Below, one piece after another: positions 1-9,528 of a stretch of DNA of 64,000 nucleotides (positions are counted from its first letter, which is position 1; every line of letters begins with the position of its first letter). The notes beneath the pieces were generated by a model. It saw nothing but the letters and a program-made list of their open reading frames with translations. It was not told where the DNA came from and made no database searches. A program made the position numbers and the translations under genes. The stretch is from Microbulbifer sp. Q7 (GTDB lineage: Bacteria > Pseudomonadota > Gammaproteobacteria > Pseudomonadales > Cellvibrionaceae): contig NZ_LROY01000001.1 in assembly GCF_001639145.1 (NCBI RefSeq), positions 2,501-66,500 of the forward strand, given 5' to 3'.

Positions 1-1190
1 CCCACCTCAACGCCATTAACCAGCACCGCATTGCGACCGAGCGCATCCTTCACTGGCTTGCCCGATGGCGCCATACCCGCATCGACCAGCAGATGGATCA
101 ACGTCTGCTCGCCAAACTCAACCGGCAATTCGGAACTGGGCAGGCCATCGAGACGCAGCTGCTCGAGATCGCCCTCGGACAGGTCGTCGATACCGCCGGA
201 AAATAACGCCTGCGAGATACGCTCGGCGGCCGCGAGGCCCTCGTCGCCGTGCACAAGACGAGTCACCTCCCTGGCAAGCACACCCTGTGCTTCCGGGCGC
301 CCCGCCCGTTCCGCATCGGCCTTTTCAATTTCGTCGATGGCATCGACGGTAAGGAATGTGAAGTACTTCAGGAACTTGTAGACATCCGCATCGGCGGTGT
401 TCAGCCAGAACTGATAGAACGCATACGGGGACGTTCGCTGCGGGTCCAGCCAGATGGTACCGCTCTCGGTTTTACCAAATTTGGTGCCATCCGCCTTGGT
501 GACCAGCGGCAGGGTAAGGCCAAACACCTTACCCCGATGCTGGCGACGGGTCAGATCCACACCACCGGTGATATTGCCCCACTGGTCCGAGCCACCAATC
601 TGCAGGGTGCAGTTATGGCGCTTATAGAGCTCTGAGAAGTCCATGGACTGCAGGAGGATGTAGGCGAACTCGGTGAAAGAGATGCCCTCCCCCTCGCGCT
701 GGATCCGCTGCTTCACGGACTCCTTGTTCACCATATTGTTGATCGAGAAGTGCTTGCCAACATCGCGCAGGAAGTCGAGCACATTCAGATCTTTGGTCCA
801 GTCGAGGTTATTGGCCACCAGGCCGCTGTTTTCGCCGGCATCAAAGTCCACAAAGGCACTGACTTGCGCCTTGATCTTCTCGACCCAACCGGAAACCACT
901 TCCGGCGTATTGAGTGATCGCTCCTGCGCCTTGAAGGAAGGGTCGCCAATCAGGCCGGTTGCGCCGCCAACCAGCGCAATAGGTTTATGACCTGCCGCCT
1001 GAAACCTCTTGAGTGTCAGCAGCGGGACTAGACTCCCTATATGCAGGGAATCTGCAGTGGGATCAAAGCCGCAATAGAGTGTGCGACTGCCTTCTGCCAG
1101 GTGCTGTTCCAGTTCGCCGTCACCGGTGGCCTGATTGACCAGCCCACGGCGCGTGAGGTCTTCCAGCAGTGTCGCATCCACTCCGGCCAT
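1..1190 (-). CDS. tyrS: Tyrosyl-tRNA synthetase, C-terminus cut by window edge
   Basis: Charges tRNA-Tyr with tyrosine using ATP in the cytoplasm. The minus-strand reading gives 396 residues before the window ends, so only a few C-terminal residues are missing from a protein normally a little over 400 long. Class I signatures are visible: HIGS at residues 50-53 inside the tyrosine/ATP fold, and KFGKT at 237-241, the KMSKS equivalent used by E. coli-type TyrS. The C-terminal part ends in an S4-like RNA-binding region ([14 protein letters not shown], then VLVNGVEV). The start is the ATG at 1190. It is divergent from the M23 peptidase gene at 1545. Function is near certain. Confidence 0.96.
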   Translation of the reverse strand, partial: MAGVDATLLEDLTRRGLVNQATGDGELEQHLAEGSRTLYCGFDPTADSLHIGSLVPLLTLKRFQAAGHKPIALVGGATGLIGDPSFKAQERSLNTPEVVSGWVEKIKAQVSAFVDFDAGENSGLVANNLDWTKDLNVLDFLRDVGKHFSINNMVNKESVKQRIQREGEGISFTEFAYILLQSMDFSELYKRHNCTLQIGGSDQWGNITGGVDLTRRQHRGKVFGLTLPLVTKADGTKFGKTESGTIWLDPQRTSPYAFYQFWLNTADADVYKFLKYFTFLTVDAIDEIEKADAERAGRPEAQGVLAREVTRLVHGDEGLAAAERISQALFSGGIDDLSEGDLEQLRLDGLPSSELPVEFGEQTLIHLLVDAGMAPSGKPVKDALGRNAVLVNGVEV

Positions 1191-1544
1191 TGTATCCCCT
1201 TGCGGTAAGTTCAGATGTGCTCATGGAGGCCCGCAAAACCAGCGTTTGGGCGGGCAAAAATTGGGCTGCAAATGTACCGAATCCTGCGGCAAATACAAGC
1301 GCGGGCGGGTGGTGGCGGCGAAAGCCGGGCCATTCACCGGTCGCACGGTATTTACTGGCAGGGCAAAGGAACTGAATCATGGACAGACAGGTCAATTACC
1401 CCGTGAACCACGGCGGGAATTTTGTTATAAAGCCTCCTCGGTGTTCGTTTTTTAGACGCCACTGTGTGCATCAACAACAGAGTCTTGGCCAATGGCCAGG
1501 CCAGAACCCGATAACAATCACTGTCAGCGCTACCCGTTAGTACC
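1191..1544. other. Divergent intergenic region between tyrS and mepM
   Basis: This 354-base stretch must hold the promoters for tyrS (leftward) and the M23 peptidase gene (rightward). Short ORFs crossing it have no family resemblance. An AT-richer patch, TTATAAAG near 1429, could be a -10 element for the rightward gene, but I cannot pair it with a clear -35. No repeat element, RNA gene or riboswitch is recognisable. Confidence 0.5.
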
Positions 1545-2930
1545 ATGCAAGATCACCGTAAAAATCCACGCCTGCTGGGCGCACTGGGCAAACACTTTCC
1601 CCGCACCCACGCACTGGCAGCCGGCGCCGCCAGCTTTGCTCTGGCGCTGGCGTTGTTCGTTTCCACCCCGGAGGTGGAAGCAAAACGCATCGCGCTGGAG
1701 GTGTCTCTCAGCCAGCCGGAAGCAGCGATGCTGCAGCTCCACGAGCACTCACCCACTGAAGAGGTGGCCACCTCTGCGGACACACCGCAGAGCGTGATGG
1801 AGGGCCTGCGGGTAGTACAGGAGACAGTGCGCAACGGCGACACCCTGTCGGACCTGTTCCAGCGGGCTGGCATCAGTAGTGCCGAAATGTACCAGCTACT
1901 TTCCAGCGGCAAGGAAGCGAAACAGCTGGCCAAGCTGACCCCCGGCGAGGAGCTGACCTTCCAGATTGACGGCGAAGGCAGCCTGCAGAGCCTTGAATTG
2001 CATCGCGACCGCCTGAGCAAGGTGGAGTTCAGCCGCGACAACTCGAACGAGTACAAGTACGCGCTGCACCAGCGGGACCCCGAACGCTACACCGCATTCC
2101 GCCAGGCAGAGGTCCACAACTCCCTGTTCGTGGATGGCAGCAAGGCGGGCCTGAGCAACAACCTGATCATGGAGATGGCGGACATCTTCGGCTCAGATAT
2201 CGACTTTGCGCTGGATATCCGCAAGGGCGACAAGTTCAGCGTCGTCTTTGACGAGGAGTTCCTGGACGGTGAAAAGATCGGTAACGGCGCCATTCAGGCG
2301 GTGACCTTTACCAACCAGGGTAAGACCTTTAGCGCGGTGCGTTACACCGATAGCAATGGCGATACCAATTACTACACCCCCGACGGCAAGAGCATGCGCA
2401 AGGCGTTCATCCGTACGCCGGTGGATATCGGCCGCATCAGCTCGCACTTTAACCCGCGTCGCCTGCACCCGATCTTCAAGACCCGTCGCCCGCACAACGG
2501 TACCGACTACGCCGCACCCCGCGGAACCCCGGTTTACTCCGCCGGTGACGGAAGGGTGATCAAGGCGGGTTACAGCAAGGCCAACGGTAATTACGTCTTC
2601 ATCCAGCACGGTGAACGCTACATCACCCGCTACCTGCACCTGAACAAACGCCACGTAAAACGCGGCCAGCGGGTCAAACAACGTCAGGTGATCGGCACCG
2701 TGGGCGCCACTGGTTATGCGACCGGGCCACATCTGCACTACGAGTTTCTGGTGGACGGTCACCATCGCAATCCGGCCACCATCGTGCGCAAGCTGCCCAA
2801 AGCGAAAGCCATCCCGACATCGGAAATGGCCCGCTTCCAGGAGCAAACTCAACCACTGATGGCCCAGCTGGAGCGCTTCGAGCAACCAGCGTTGGCGCAA
2901 AACGCTGAAGAGAAGGACTCCGTAAACTGA
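1545..2930 (+). CDS. mepM: M23 peptidoglycan DD-metalloendopeptidase (MepM/YebA type)
   Basis: Predicted zinc endopeptidase that cleaves peptide cross-links in murein so new strands can be inserted. It has 461 residues. An N-terminal hydrophobic segment (about 23-42) anchors or exports it. A LysM/OapA-like segment (about 90-140, VRNGDTLSDLF) should bind glycan. The C-terminal peptidase-M23 domain carries both zinc motifs: HNGTD at 317-321 and HLH at 396-398. The stop codon abuts the anmK ATG, so the two are very probably co-transcribed. This places a murein-cutting enzyme directly with a murein-recycling kinase. A bactofilin gene, a common M23 partner, lies about 2 kb away on the other strand. 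The family is certain; the exact substrate bond is inferred. Confidence 0.92.
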   Translation: MQDHRKNPRLLGALGKHFPRTHALAAGAASFALALALFVSTPEVEAKRIALEVSLSQPEAAMLQLHEHSPTEEVATSADTPQSVMEGLRVVQETVRNGDTLSDLFQRAGISSAEMYQLLSSGKEAKQLAKLTPGEELTFQIDGEGSLQSLELHRDRLSKVEFSRDNSNEYKYALHQRDPERYTAFRQAEVHNSLFVDGSKAGLSNNLIMEMADIFGSDIDFALDIRKGDKFSVVFDEEFLDGEKIGNGAIQAVTFTNQGKTFSAVRYTDSNGDTNYYTPDGKSMRKAFIRTPVDIGRISSHFNPRRLHPIFKTRRPHNGTDYAAPRGTPVYSAGDGRVIKAGYSKANGNYVFIQHGERYITRYLHLNKRHVKRGQRVKQRQVIGTVGATGYATGPHLHYEFLVDGHHRNPATIVRKLPKAKAIPTSEMARFQEQTQPLMAQLERFEQPALAQNAEEKDSVN

Positions 2931-4043
2931 ATGGCGGACCTCTACATCGGCCTGATGTCTGGCACCAGCGTTGATTGTATCGACGCGGTGCTGGTGGAGT
3001 TTTCCGACTCGGGCAACAAGCTGCAGTGCAAGACCCGCGCAGCGCTTGGCCACCCCATTTCACAGGCTATGCGCGAGGCGATTCTCGCACTGTGCGCGCC
3101 GGGCCCTTCTGAACTGGACCGCGCCGGCCAGCTCGATCGCCAGCTCGGTCAGGAGTTTGCAGCCGCAGCCCTGGCCCTACTGCATGAAGCGGGCATCGAA
3201 CCCGACGCGATCCGTGCCATCGGCAGCCACGGCCAAACCGTGCGGCACCGCCCGCCCGGCAGCGTATCCACCCCCTTCTCCATCCAACTCGGCGACCCCA
3301 ACACCATCGCCGCACTGACCGGCATCACTACCGTGGCAGACTTCCGTCGTCGCGACATGGCGCTGGGCGGGCACGGCGCACCACTGATGCCGGCATTTCA
3401 TAACGCGGTCTTCCGCACCAGTCGCGACCGGGCCGTGGTCAATATCGGCGGCATGGCCAATATCACCGAGCTTGCCGCAGATGGCGGCGTACGCGGGTAC
3501 GATACCGGCCCCGGCAACGCACTGCTGGATTACTGGGTAAAGTTGCATCGCGGAGAAGCCTACGACGCCAACGGCGCCTGGGCCGCCAGCGGGACACCGC
3601 ACCCGGAACTGCTCAATCGCCTGCTGTCCGACGCCTATTTCGCCGCACCGGCCCCCAAGAGCACCGGCAGGGAGGCATTCAACCTAACCTGGCTGGAGCG
3701 CGCCTGCGCAGGCCTGGAAGTACCCCCTGCGGATATTCAGGCCACTCTGGCAGAGGTTACCGCAGCCTCCATCGCCAATGGCGTGCGCGAGTTTGCGCGC
3801 GGCGGAGAGTTGCTGGTGTGTGGCGGCGGCGCCCGCAATGGGGACCTGATGGAGCGTCTGCGCCGGCGACTGCCCACCTGGTCGGTGGCGGCCACCAACG
3901 AGTACGGAATCGATGCGGACTGGGTAGAAGGGGCGGGCTTTGCGTGGCTGGCACGTCAGACCATGCTCAGCCTCAGCGGTAACTGCCCCGCAGTGACCGG
4001 GGCAGCAAAAGAGACCATTCTGGGAGGGATATTTCCCGCCTGA
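2931..4043 (+). CDS. anmK: Anhydro-N-acetylmuramic acid kinase
   Basis: Opens the 1,6-anhydro ring of anhMurNAc and phosphorylates it to MurNAc-6-phosphate during cell-wall recycling. The 370-residue length is normal for the family. The N-terminal MSGTSVDCIDAV signature, the conserved GSHGQTVRH segment, the NIGGMANIT segment and the GPGNALLDYW segment are all present. The ATG directly follows the stop of the upstream M23 gene with no gap, so translation is probably coupled. With amgK and murU near 55 kb, the window encodes recycling routes from anhMurNAc towards UDP-MurNAc. The tail is convergent with erpA, separated by a short GC hairpin. Confidence 0.96.
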   Translation: MADLYIGLMSGTSVDCIDAVLVEFSDSGNKLQCKTRAALGHPISQAMREAILALCAPGPSELDRAGQLDRQLGQEFAAAALALLHEAGIEPDAIRAIGSHGQTVRHRPPGSVSTPFSIQLGDPNTIAALTGITTVADFRRRDMALGGHGAPLMPAFHNAVFRTSRDRAVVNIGGMANITELAADGGVRGYDTGPGNALLDYWVKLHRGEAYDANGAWAASGTPHPELLNRLLSDAYFAAPAPKSTGREAFNLTWLERACAGLEVPPADIQATLAEVTAASIANGVREFARGGELLVCGGGARNGDLMERLRRRLPTWSVAATNEYGIDADWVEGAGFAWLARQTMLSLSGNCPAVTGAAKETILGGIFPA

Positions 4044-4050
4044 TCAGCGC

Positions 4051-4068
4051 CTGCGCCATCCGGCGCAG
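4051..4068. terminator. GC hairpin between convergent anmK and erpA
   Basis: A 7-bp stem (CTGCGCC/GGCGCAG) with an ATCC loop lies between the stops of two convergent genes. There is no clear T-run on either side, so it may be a weak or factor-dependent terminator. Confidence 0.4.
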
Positions 4069-4076
4069 CGACCGAC

Positions 4077-4430
4077 TCAGATCGAGAAGGACGAACCACA
4101 TCCACAGGTGGCGGACGCGTTCGGATTCTGGACCACAAAGCGCGAGCCAGACAGCCCCTCTTCATAATCCACACTGGCACCGACCAGGTAGGGATAGCTC
4201 ATGGCGTCCACCAGGACTTCGATGCCGTCCTTTTCCACCACGGCATCATCTTCCGCCACCAGCTCGTCAAAGGTAAAGCCGTACTGGAAGCCGGAGCAGC
4301 CGCCACCGGTCACGAAGACGCGCAACTTCAGCTCCGGGTTACCTTCCTCCTCCAGCAGGCCTTTGACCTTGGCCACAGCCTTGTCGGTCACCTGAATCGG
4401 GTCGGGGGAAAAGGAAACAGCTTCAGACAT
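4077..4430 (-). CDS. erpA: Iron-sulfur cluster insertion protein ErpA
   Basis: A-type carrier that receives Fe-S clusters and hands them to apo-proteins such as the isoprenoid-synthesis enzymes. It has 117 residues, typical of the family. The three cluster ligands are in place: C45 in GGGCSGF and C109/C111 in the CGCG tail. It is the distal gene of a minus-strand group running argC, DUF6776 protein, bactofilin, erpA, although 150-base gaps suggest some have their own promoters. Very likely ErpA rather than IscA, based on sequence style and the Pseudomonas-like neighbourhood. Confidence 0.95.
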   Translation of the reverse strand: MSEAVSFSPDPIQVTDKAVAKVKGLLEEEGNPELKLRVFVTGGGCSGFQYGFTFDELVAEDDAVVEKDGIEVLVDAMSYPYLVGASVDYEEGLSGSRFVVQNPNASATCGCGSSFSI

Positions 4431-4583
4431 AATTCACTCTCGAAACAGATTCGCAGCCCTGCCCTCCACGGAGGGGGCTGCCCACTGCCGGATGACAGCG
4501 GTGCGGACGCATTATGGGTAAAACCCAGCAAACAGGTCAAGTATTGCCAGCCTGATCGGGATTGACCAGCAGCGCCCTTCGCG

Positions 4584-5018
4584 TTATTCCGCGTCTACCG
4601 CTGTTTCTTCGGAATAGCCGAGCATACGGGGCTCACTCGTGGTGTCCACCTCCACATTGGAGACCAGGGAGCCATTGACCTGGGCGCCCTTCACCATCTC
4701 GATCAGCTTGTAGTGCACGTTGCCTTCAACCACCGCCTTGGACGCCAGTTCAAGATGCCCGCTGGCATGAACGTCACCCTTCACGTTGCCATTGACCACC
4801 ACGTTCGGCACGCGAATTTCACCCTCGACAACACCGCCATCGACGATCTGCAGGCGGGCGTCGCTGTCACTGTGCGCACTGACATTGCCGTTGACCCGCC
4901 CCTCAACAACCAGGTTGCCACGAAAATGCAGGTCGCCGGTCACTTCGGTGTGACGCGCGATCAAAGTCGTACTGTTGCCGCCAGTGCTAGCCATAGTTTT
5001 CTCTTTCTTTTTCAACAT
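4584..5018 (-). CDS. Bactofilin family polymer protein
   Basis: Bactofilins are small beta-helical proteins that polymerise without nucleotide and act as scaffolds, often for cell-wall enzymes. This 144-residue protein shows the repetitive beta-helix pattern (for example TEVTGDLHFRGNLVVEGRV, then VVNGNVKGDVHASGHLEL) flanked by short disordered ends. Two starts are possible: the ATG at 5018 (MLKKKEKT...) or the ATG at 4994 (MASTGG...), the latter preceded by an AAAGAGA ribosome-binding-like stretch; I kept the longer one. The neighbouring membrane coiled-coil protein and the M23 peptidase across erpA suggest an envelope-shape role, which is inference. Confidence 0.88.
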   Translation of the reverse strand: MLKKKEKTMASTGGNSTTLIARHTEVTGDLHFRGNLVVEGRVNGNVSAHSDSDARLQIVDGGVVEGEIRVPNVVVNGNVKGDVHASGHLELASKAVVEGNVHYKLIEMVKGAQVNGSLVSNVEVDTTSEPRMLGYSEETAVDAE

Positions 5019-5096
5019 AATTCAACCAAAACCTCATGAATTGCGCGGAACCTGGTCACTCCGCGGAGAACGCCGCAAGGCGCCCATGTCAGCAAA

Positions 5097-5837
5097 TCAG
5101 CTCTGCTGCACCAGCCAGCCATAGCGCTGGTCGATACTGAAACCTTTGCGCTTGCTGGATTTAAGCGACAGCTCCACACCTTCCGGCACAAAGCCCTCCG
5201 GCAACTGCAGCTCTCCCTCGATATTCTGGAAATACTTGAAGCGTAGCGGAATCGACTCGCTTTCTACCTGCGGGGAAAGGTCTGCCAGCGCATAGCGACG
5301 CGCTTCTCCTTCCAGCTGCCCCACAATGGTAAAACGAACAGCACCGGTGACCACCTGGTGGCGGGCAGCGGACTGCTGCACCAGTAACTTGTACTGATAG
5401 CGACCCTCGCCCGCCTCTGAGATGCTGAAGCGACCGATGGAAACCCCATCACTGCCCTCCGAAGGCGCCATAATCCCGCGGTAAAAGGAGATCTCCTGGC
5501 GCAGCTCGGCAATCTGGTTCTCCTTGGCCACCAACTCGCTGCGCACGGACTCGCTGGCCTGCTGGCCAATCGCCACCGACTGCTCCGCGGTCGCGGCCCT
5601 CACGCGCAGGGCCTCGTTCTCGGCGCGCAGGCGATCGACCTCGTCCAGCGAGCGGGCGTGTGCACGGGACTTCTCGTCCAGGCTTTTGCTCAGCTGATAC
5701 TGCCCCGCAAAGAAAGCGCCGGCACTGGTAGAGAGCACCAGCAGGGACACCCCCAGCACAGAAAATACGCCGTGGATGGGCCTGTGAGGCACCACCTTCA
5801 TGCGATACTGTTTACTGCCTTTAACTTTGCGTGCCAT
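5097..5837 (-). CDS. DUF6776-type inner-membrane coiled-coil protein
   Basis: Conserved proteobacterial protein of unknown function, 246 residues. It has a basic N-terminus, one membrane helix (about residues 24-46), a heptad-rich coiled coil (about 52-115, EVDRLRAENEALR...) and a C-terminal soluble domain predicted to lie in the periplasm. Its place next to a bactofilin gene recalls pairings where a membrane coiled-coil protein anchors a cytoskeletal scaffold. That link is inference from context only. The start has a basic MARKVKGSK leader typical of inside-positive topology. The DUF assignment is from memory of the family's look. Confidence 0.75.
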   Translation of the reverse strand: MARKVKGSKQYRMKVVPHRPIHGVFSVLGVSLLVLSTSAGAFFAGQYQLSKSLDEKSRAHARSLDEVDRLRAENEALRVRAATAEQSVAIGQQASESVRSELVAKENQIAELRQEISFYRGIMAPSEGSDGVSIGRFSISEAGEGRYQYKLLVQQSAARHQVVTGAVRFTIVGQLEGEARRYALADLSPQVESESIPLRFKYFQNIEGELQLPEGFVPEGVELSLKSSKRKGFSIDQRYGWLVQQS

Positions 5838-5912
5838 GTATCTCGGATGTCGCTCTCTGGATAGTGTGATCGCGGTGTCGCGTATTTTTCTGTTTTACCA
5901 AAGCCTTCGATT

Positions 5913-6968
5913 CTAAGGCAGCAATGCCGGGCTCTCCAGCCCCTGGTTCTCATTTAAGCCAAACATGATGTTCATGTTCTGCAGCGCCTGTGCCGATGCC
6001 CCCTTGGCCAGGTTATCAATGACCGACAGGACAACCACGGTGTCCCGCCCCTGGGGCCGGACGACAGCGAGACGGCAGACATTGGTACCGCGTACGCTGC
6101 GCGTCTGCGGGTGGCTGCCCGCTGGCATCACATCCACAAACGGCTCTGCCGCGTAGCGCTGCTCAAACAGGTCCTGCAACGACTCCTGGGCAGCCTCCGC
6201 TGCCGCGGGATTTTTAAGCCTGGCATAGAGCGTGGCGTGGATACCGCGCACCATCGGCAGCAGGTGCGGCACAAACGTCAGCTCGACACTGCCGCCGGCA
6301 GCCTGGGCAAGCCCCTGCTCGATTTCTGGCAGGTGTCGGTGGCCAGGAGCCCCATAGGCACGAAAACTATCGTTGTTCTCCGCAAACAGCAGGTCGGTCT
6401 TGCCCTGGCGACCGGCGCCACTGGCACCACTGGCCGCATTGGCGATCAGGCCCCGGGGCTCCACCAGCCCCGCCTCCAGCAGGGGGATCAAGCCGAGCTG
6501 AATGGCGGTCGGGTAACAACCCGGGCACGCGATCAACTGAGCACCCGCAATCTGTGCACGATTCACCTCCGGCAATCCGTACACCGCCTGCGCGGCCAGC
6601 TCCGGGCAGGCGTGCTGCTGTCCGTACCATTGCTCCCAGACGGGAATATCCTGCAAACGAAAATCCGCGGACAGATCGATGACACGCACCCCGCGCGCCA
6701 CCAGCTCGGGCACCTGCGCCTGCGCTACACCATGGGGAGTGGCGAAAAACACTACATCGCACTGTGCCAGCGCTTCCACATCCGGGGCACTGAACGCCAG
6801 ATCGTAGTGGCCTCGCAGGCTCGGGAACAGGTCCGCTACCGGTGTTCCGGCTTCCGCGCGCGAGGTGATCGCGGTCACCTCCACTTGTGAATGGCCAGAC
6901 AACAGGCGCAAAAGCTCTACGCCCGTATAACCGGTTCCACCAACAATTGCCGCTTTGATGACGCTCAC
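5913..6968 (-). CDS. argC: N-acetyl-gamma-glutamyl-phosphate reductase
   Basis: Third step of arginine synthesis: NADPH-dependent reduction of N-acetylglutamyl-phosphate to the semialdehyde. I place the start at the GTG at 6968 because GAGGAG sits five bases upstream; an in-frame ATG further out (7067) would add 33 residues with no family resemblance. This gives 351 residues, near the usual 345. GGTGYTG near the N-terminus is the NADP-binding loop and ACPGCYPT holds the catalytic cysteine. It is divergent from the CLC gene across about 118 bases. Confidence 0.96.
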   Translation of the reverse strand: MSVIKAAIVGGTGYTGVELLRLLSGHSQVEVTAITSRAEAGTPVADLFPSLRGHYDLAFSAPDVEALAQCDVVFFATPHGVAQAQVPELVARGVRVIDLSADFRLQDIPVWEQWYGQQHACPELAAQAVYGLPEVNRAQIAGAQLIACPGCYPTAIQLGLIPLLEAGLVEPRGLIANAASGASGAGRQGKTDLLFAENNDSFRAYGAPGHRHLPEIEQGLAQAAGGSVELTFVPHLLPMVRGIHATLYARLKNPAAAEAAQESLQDLFEQRYAAEPFVDVMPAGSHPQTRSVRGTNVCRLAVVRPQGRDTVVVLSVIDNLAKGASAQALQNMNIMFGLNENQGLESPALLP

Positions 6969-7086
6969 GTCCACTCCTCGCTGTTGTCTGTCCCTGTACG
7001 GGCCACCGCTGCCTGCTGGCGGGCCATGACCCCTGTATACTGAGCCGTGCACTCTACCATAAGCCACCGATTTTAAAGGACTAACC

Positions 7087-8904
7087 GTGCGGCGCCGCCA
7101 TCAGCGAGAACCCGAGCCACCGACTTCCCCACTCTCCGCCCGGCATTACTCGGGCCTGCTCGAGCGCGCGCGGGTCAAGCTCTCGGCGCAACAGGCACTG
7201 GCACTACTGGTGCTGCTCGCCCTGGTCATCGGCGTGTGTGCGGGGGTAGTGGTGATCGGGTTCCGCCAGCTGAGTGAGGGTCCTGCAATCCTGTACCTGC
7301 CACGGCTGGAAGATTTTGAGTCACTCCCCGCATCGTGGCGGTTCGGCCTGCCAGTGGCCGGCGCGGCCGTACTCGGCCTGCTATTTCACTGGATGGCGCC
7401 CTCCGGACGGCCGACCGGCGTGGTGCATGTACTGGACCGGCTGCACAACCACCAGGGCCGCATGCCCATGAAAAATGCGGTGCTGCAGTTCTTTGGCGGC
7501 GCCCTCGCGCTATTGAGCGGTCAATCGATCGGCCGTGAGGGGCCGTCGGTACATCTCGGTGCAGCCAGCGGCAGTTGGGTTGCCCAGCGTCTGCGGCTGC
7601 CCGACAACTCGGCGCGCACCCTGTTGGCGTGTGGCGTTGCGGCGGCCATTGCCGCGTCATTCAATACACCCCTGGCCGGGGTGATCTTCGCCATGGAAGT
7701 GGTGATGCTCGAGTACACCGTCGCCGGCTTTCTGCCGGTGATGATCGCCGCGGTTAGCGGCAGCGCTGCCACCCGTCTGGCGTTCGGTCACCAGGCCGCA
7801 TTTAGCGTGCCGGCCTCACAGCTGGAGTCCCTGGCCGAATTTCCCATCCTGTTCGTCGCTGCGCTGATCATTGGCGCACTGGCCGCGCTGTTTATCCTCA
7901 GCCAGCGCTATCTGGTGCCGCTTCAGCAGAAACACTCGCCGTTTCCGCGATTCCTAGTTGCCGGTGTCGCCACCGGAGTGCTCGCCCTTTGGGTGCCGGA
8001 GATTCTCGGCACCGGCTACGACACCCTGGAACTGGCCATGCTCGGGCAGCTCAGCATTGCGGCCCTCGCCGCCATCGTGCTGGCCAAGATCGTGGCCACC
8101 GCACTGGCCACCGGGCTGGGCATTCCCGGTGGGGTCATTGGCCCAAGCCTGGTGATTGGCGCCTGTGTGGGCGGCGCTGCGGGGCATCTCGCCAACCTGT
8201 GGCTGGGGGCCGCCACTGCCAGCCCGGGGTTGTATGCCATGGTGGGGATGGCAGCGATGATGGCGGCGCTACTTAACGCCCCGCTGGCCGCGCTGCTGAC
8301 CATCCTCGAGCTGACCTACAACCCGAATGTGCTGTTCCCCGGCATGATGACCATCGTGGTTGCGTGCCTGGTGAGCCGGCAGCTGTTCGGCAGCGACGGC
8401 ATCTACCAGGAGTCCCTCAGGGCGCTGGGCAAAAGCGGCACCCCCAGCTGGCGCGCGCAGATGCTCAGCCGGGTGGGCGTCGCCAGCGTTATGGAGCGTG
8501 CGGTCGCCGCAACACCCCAGCTATTGGAACGAGCGCAAGCAGAGCGACTGATCGAACAGCAGCCGGCCTGGCTACTGATCGGCGGGGATGACACGCCGCA
8601 GGCCCTGCGCACCGCCGACCTGGCCAATTTCCTGCAGCGCCCGCCTAAAGAGCCCGAAGGCAACGAGGAACACCCGAAAGAGGAAGAGAAGATCGATCTG
8701 CTGCGCCTGCCCGGCGAGCGCCTGCAGCTGGCGCCGTTGAGCTGGCGAGCGACGCTACTGGAAGCGCAGCAGCAACTGGAACAGCAGGGCGCGGGAGCGC
8801 TGTACATCGGCCGGGATTACGACCAGGGCAATAGCGGTGTACTGGACAGCGAGGTGGCGGGTATCATTCTGCCGCAGCATATCGAGCATTATTATCGCCA
8901 GTAG
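7087..8904 (+). CDS. CLC-family chloride channel/transporter
   Basis: Multi-helix membrane protein that moves chloride. It has 605 residues, with the CLC core up to about residue 445 and a soluble tail rather than clear paired CBS domains. The start is GTG with AAGGA upstream. The gating glutamate is present (E151 in GREGP), as is the FNTPLAG segment and the late tyrosine (Y440, equivalent to E. coli Y445). The residue matching the internal proton glutamate of E. coli ClcA (E203) is V205 in AMEVVM. That substitution is characteristic of CLC channels rather than H+/Cl- exchangers, so passive conduction is a fair prediction but not proved. The first chloride motif (GSGIP in ClcA) also reads differently here (GRPTG). 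Confidence 0.9.
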   Translation: MRRRHQREPEPPTSPLSARHYSGLLERARVKLSAQQALALLVLLALVIGVCAGVVVIGFRQLSEGPAILYLPRLEDFESLPASWRFGLPVAGAAVLGLLFHWMAPSGRPTGVVHVLDRLHNHQGRMPMKNAVLQFFGGALALLSGQSIGREGPSVHLGAASGSWVAQRLRLPDNSARTLLACGVAAAIAASFNTPLAGVIFAMEVVMLEYTVAGFLPVMIAAVSGSAATRLAFGHQAAFSVPASQLESLAEFPILFVAALIIGALAALFILSQRYLVPLQQKHSPFPRFLVAGVATGVLALWVPEILGTGYDTLELAMLGQLSIAALAAIVLAKIVATALATGLGIPGGVIGPSLVIGACVGGAAGHLANLWLGAATASPGLYAMVGMAAMMAALLNAPLAALLTILELTYNPNVLFPGMMTIVVACLVSRQLFGSDGIYQESLRALGKSGTPSWRAQMLSRVGVASVMERAVAATPQLLERAQAERLIEQQPAWLLIGGDDTPQALRTADLANFLQRPPKEPEGNEEHPKEEEKIDLLRLPGERLQLAPLSWRATLLEAQQQLEQQGAGALYIGRDYDQGNSGVLDSEVAGIILPQHIEHYYRQ

Positions 8905-8981
8905 GCGCTCGGCGGAGGCTGTGCCCCCGTCGATCCAGAATAAATAAACCAACCGGACCGTGTTCCGGATAAGGAGCAACG

Positions 8982-9404
8982 ATGCTTTGGGTCAAGGCTT
9001 TCCATCTCATATCCATGGTGTGCTGGTTTGCCGCACTCTTTTACCTGCCCCGTCTGTTCGTGTATCACGTCGACGCCACCGACTCCCTGAGCAAAGATCG
9101 CTTTCAGATCATGGAGCGCCGGCTGTATCGCGGTATTGCCATACCGTCGATGATCGCCACCATCGTCTTCGGCGTCTGGCTCATTACTTTTAACCCCGAG
9201 TACTACAAGTCCGCTGGCTGGCTGCACGCCAAGCTCACCTTCGTGGTGTTGCTGATCGGTTACCACCATATTTGCGGCAGCTATGTGAAGAAGTTTGCCG
9301 CCGGGACCATCAACAAAAGTGGCCGCTATTTCCGCGTGTTTAACGAGCTACCTGTGGTGGCTCTGGTGGTGATCGTGATACTCGCGGTGGTCAGACCCTT
9401 CTGA
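8982..9404 (+). CDS. hemJ: Protoporphyrinogen IX oxidase HemJ
   Basis: Inner-membrane enzyme that oxidises protoporphyrinogen IX to protoporphyrin IX, the penultimate step of heme synthesis. The 140-residue, four-helix layout and the conserved AFHLISMVCWFAALFYLPRL start match the HemJ (UPF0093) family. The conserved histidine near the N-terminus (H8) and the HAKL segment are visible. AAGGAG lies just upstream of the ATG. It sits near hemL and hemB in this window, giving three heme genes within about 4.5 kb. Confidence 0.94.
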   Translation: MLWVKAFHLISMVCWFAALFYLPRLFVYHVDATDSLSKDRFQIMERRLYRGIAIPSMIATIVFGVWLITFNPEYYKSAGWLHAKLTFVVLLIGYHHICGSYVKKFAAGTINKSGRYFRVFNELPVVALVVIVILAVVRPF

Positions 9405-9416
9405 CCCTTGTCGCGA

Positions 9417-9459
9417 TCACGCGCCCCCACGCCCCCTTTTGCCGGCCCGGGGCGCGTGA
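9417..9459. terminator. Perfect 11-bp inverted repeat after hemJ
   Basis: TCACGCGCCCC at 9417-9427 and its exact complement at 9449-9459 enclose a 21-base loop that includes CCCCTTTT. It starts 12 bases past the hemJ stop. No T-run follows the stem, so it may be a processing or weak termination hairpin rather than a classical terminator. Confidence 0.45.
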
Positions 9460-9528
9460 GGGCACCGCAGCAGGGCCCGGCTCGACAGTGGCGCGTCTAG
9501 AATAGATACATCGCTTTTCAGGTCCCGA

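Noticed and set aside
9405..9528. TPP riboswitch upstream of thiD
   Set aside because: The conserved CUGAGA-type thi-box segments are absent; the strong inverted repeat there belongs to the hemJ 3' end.
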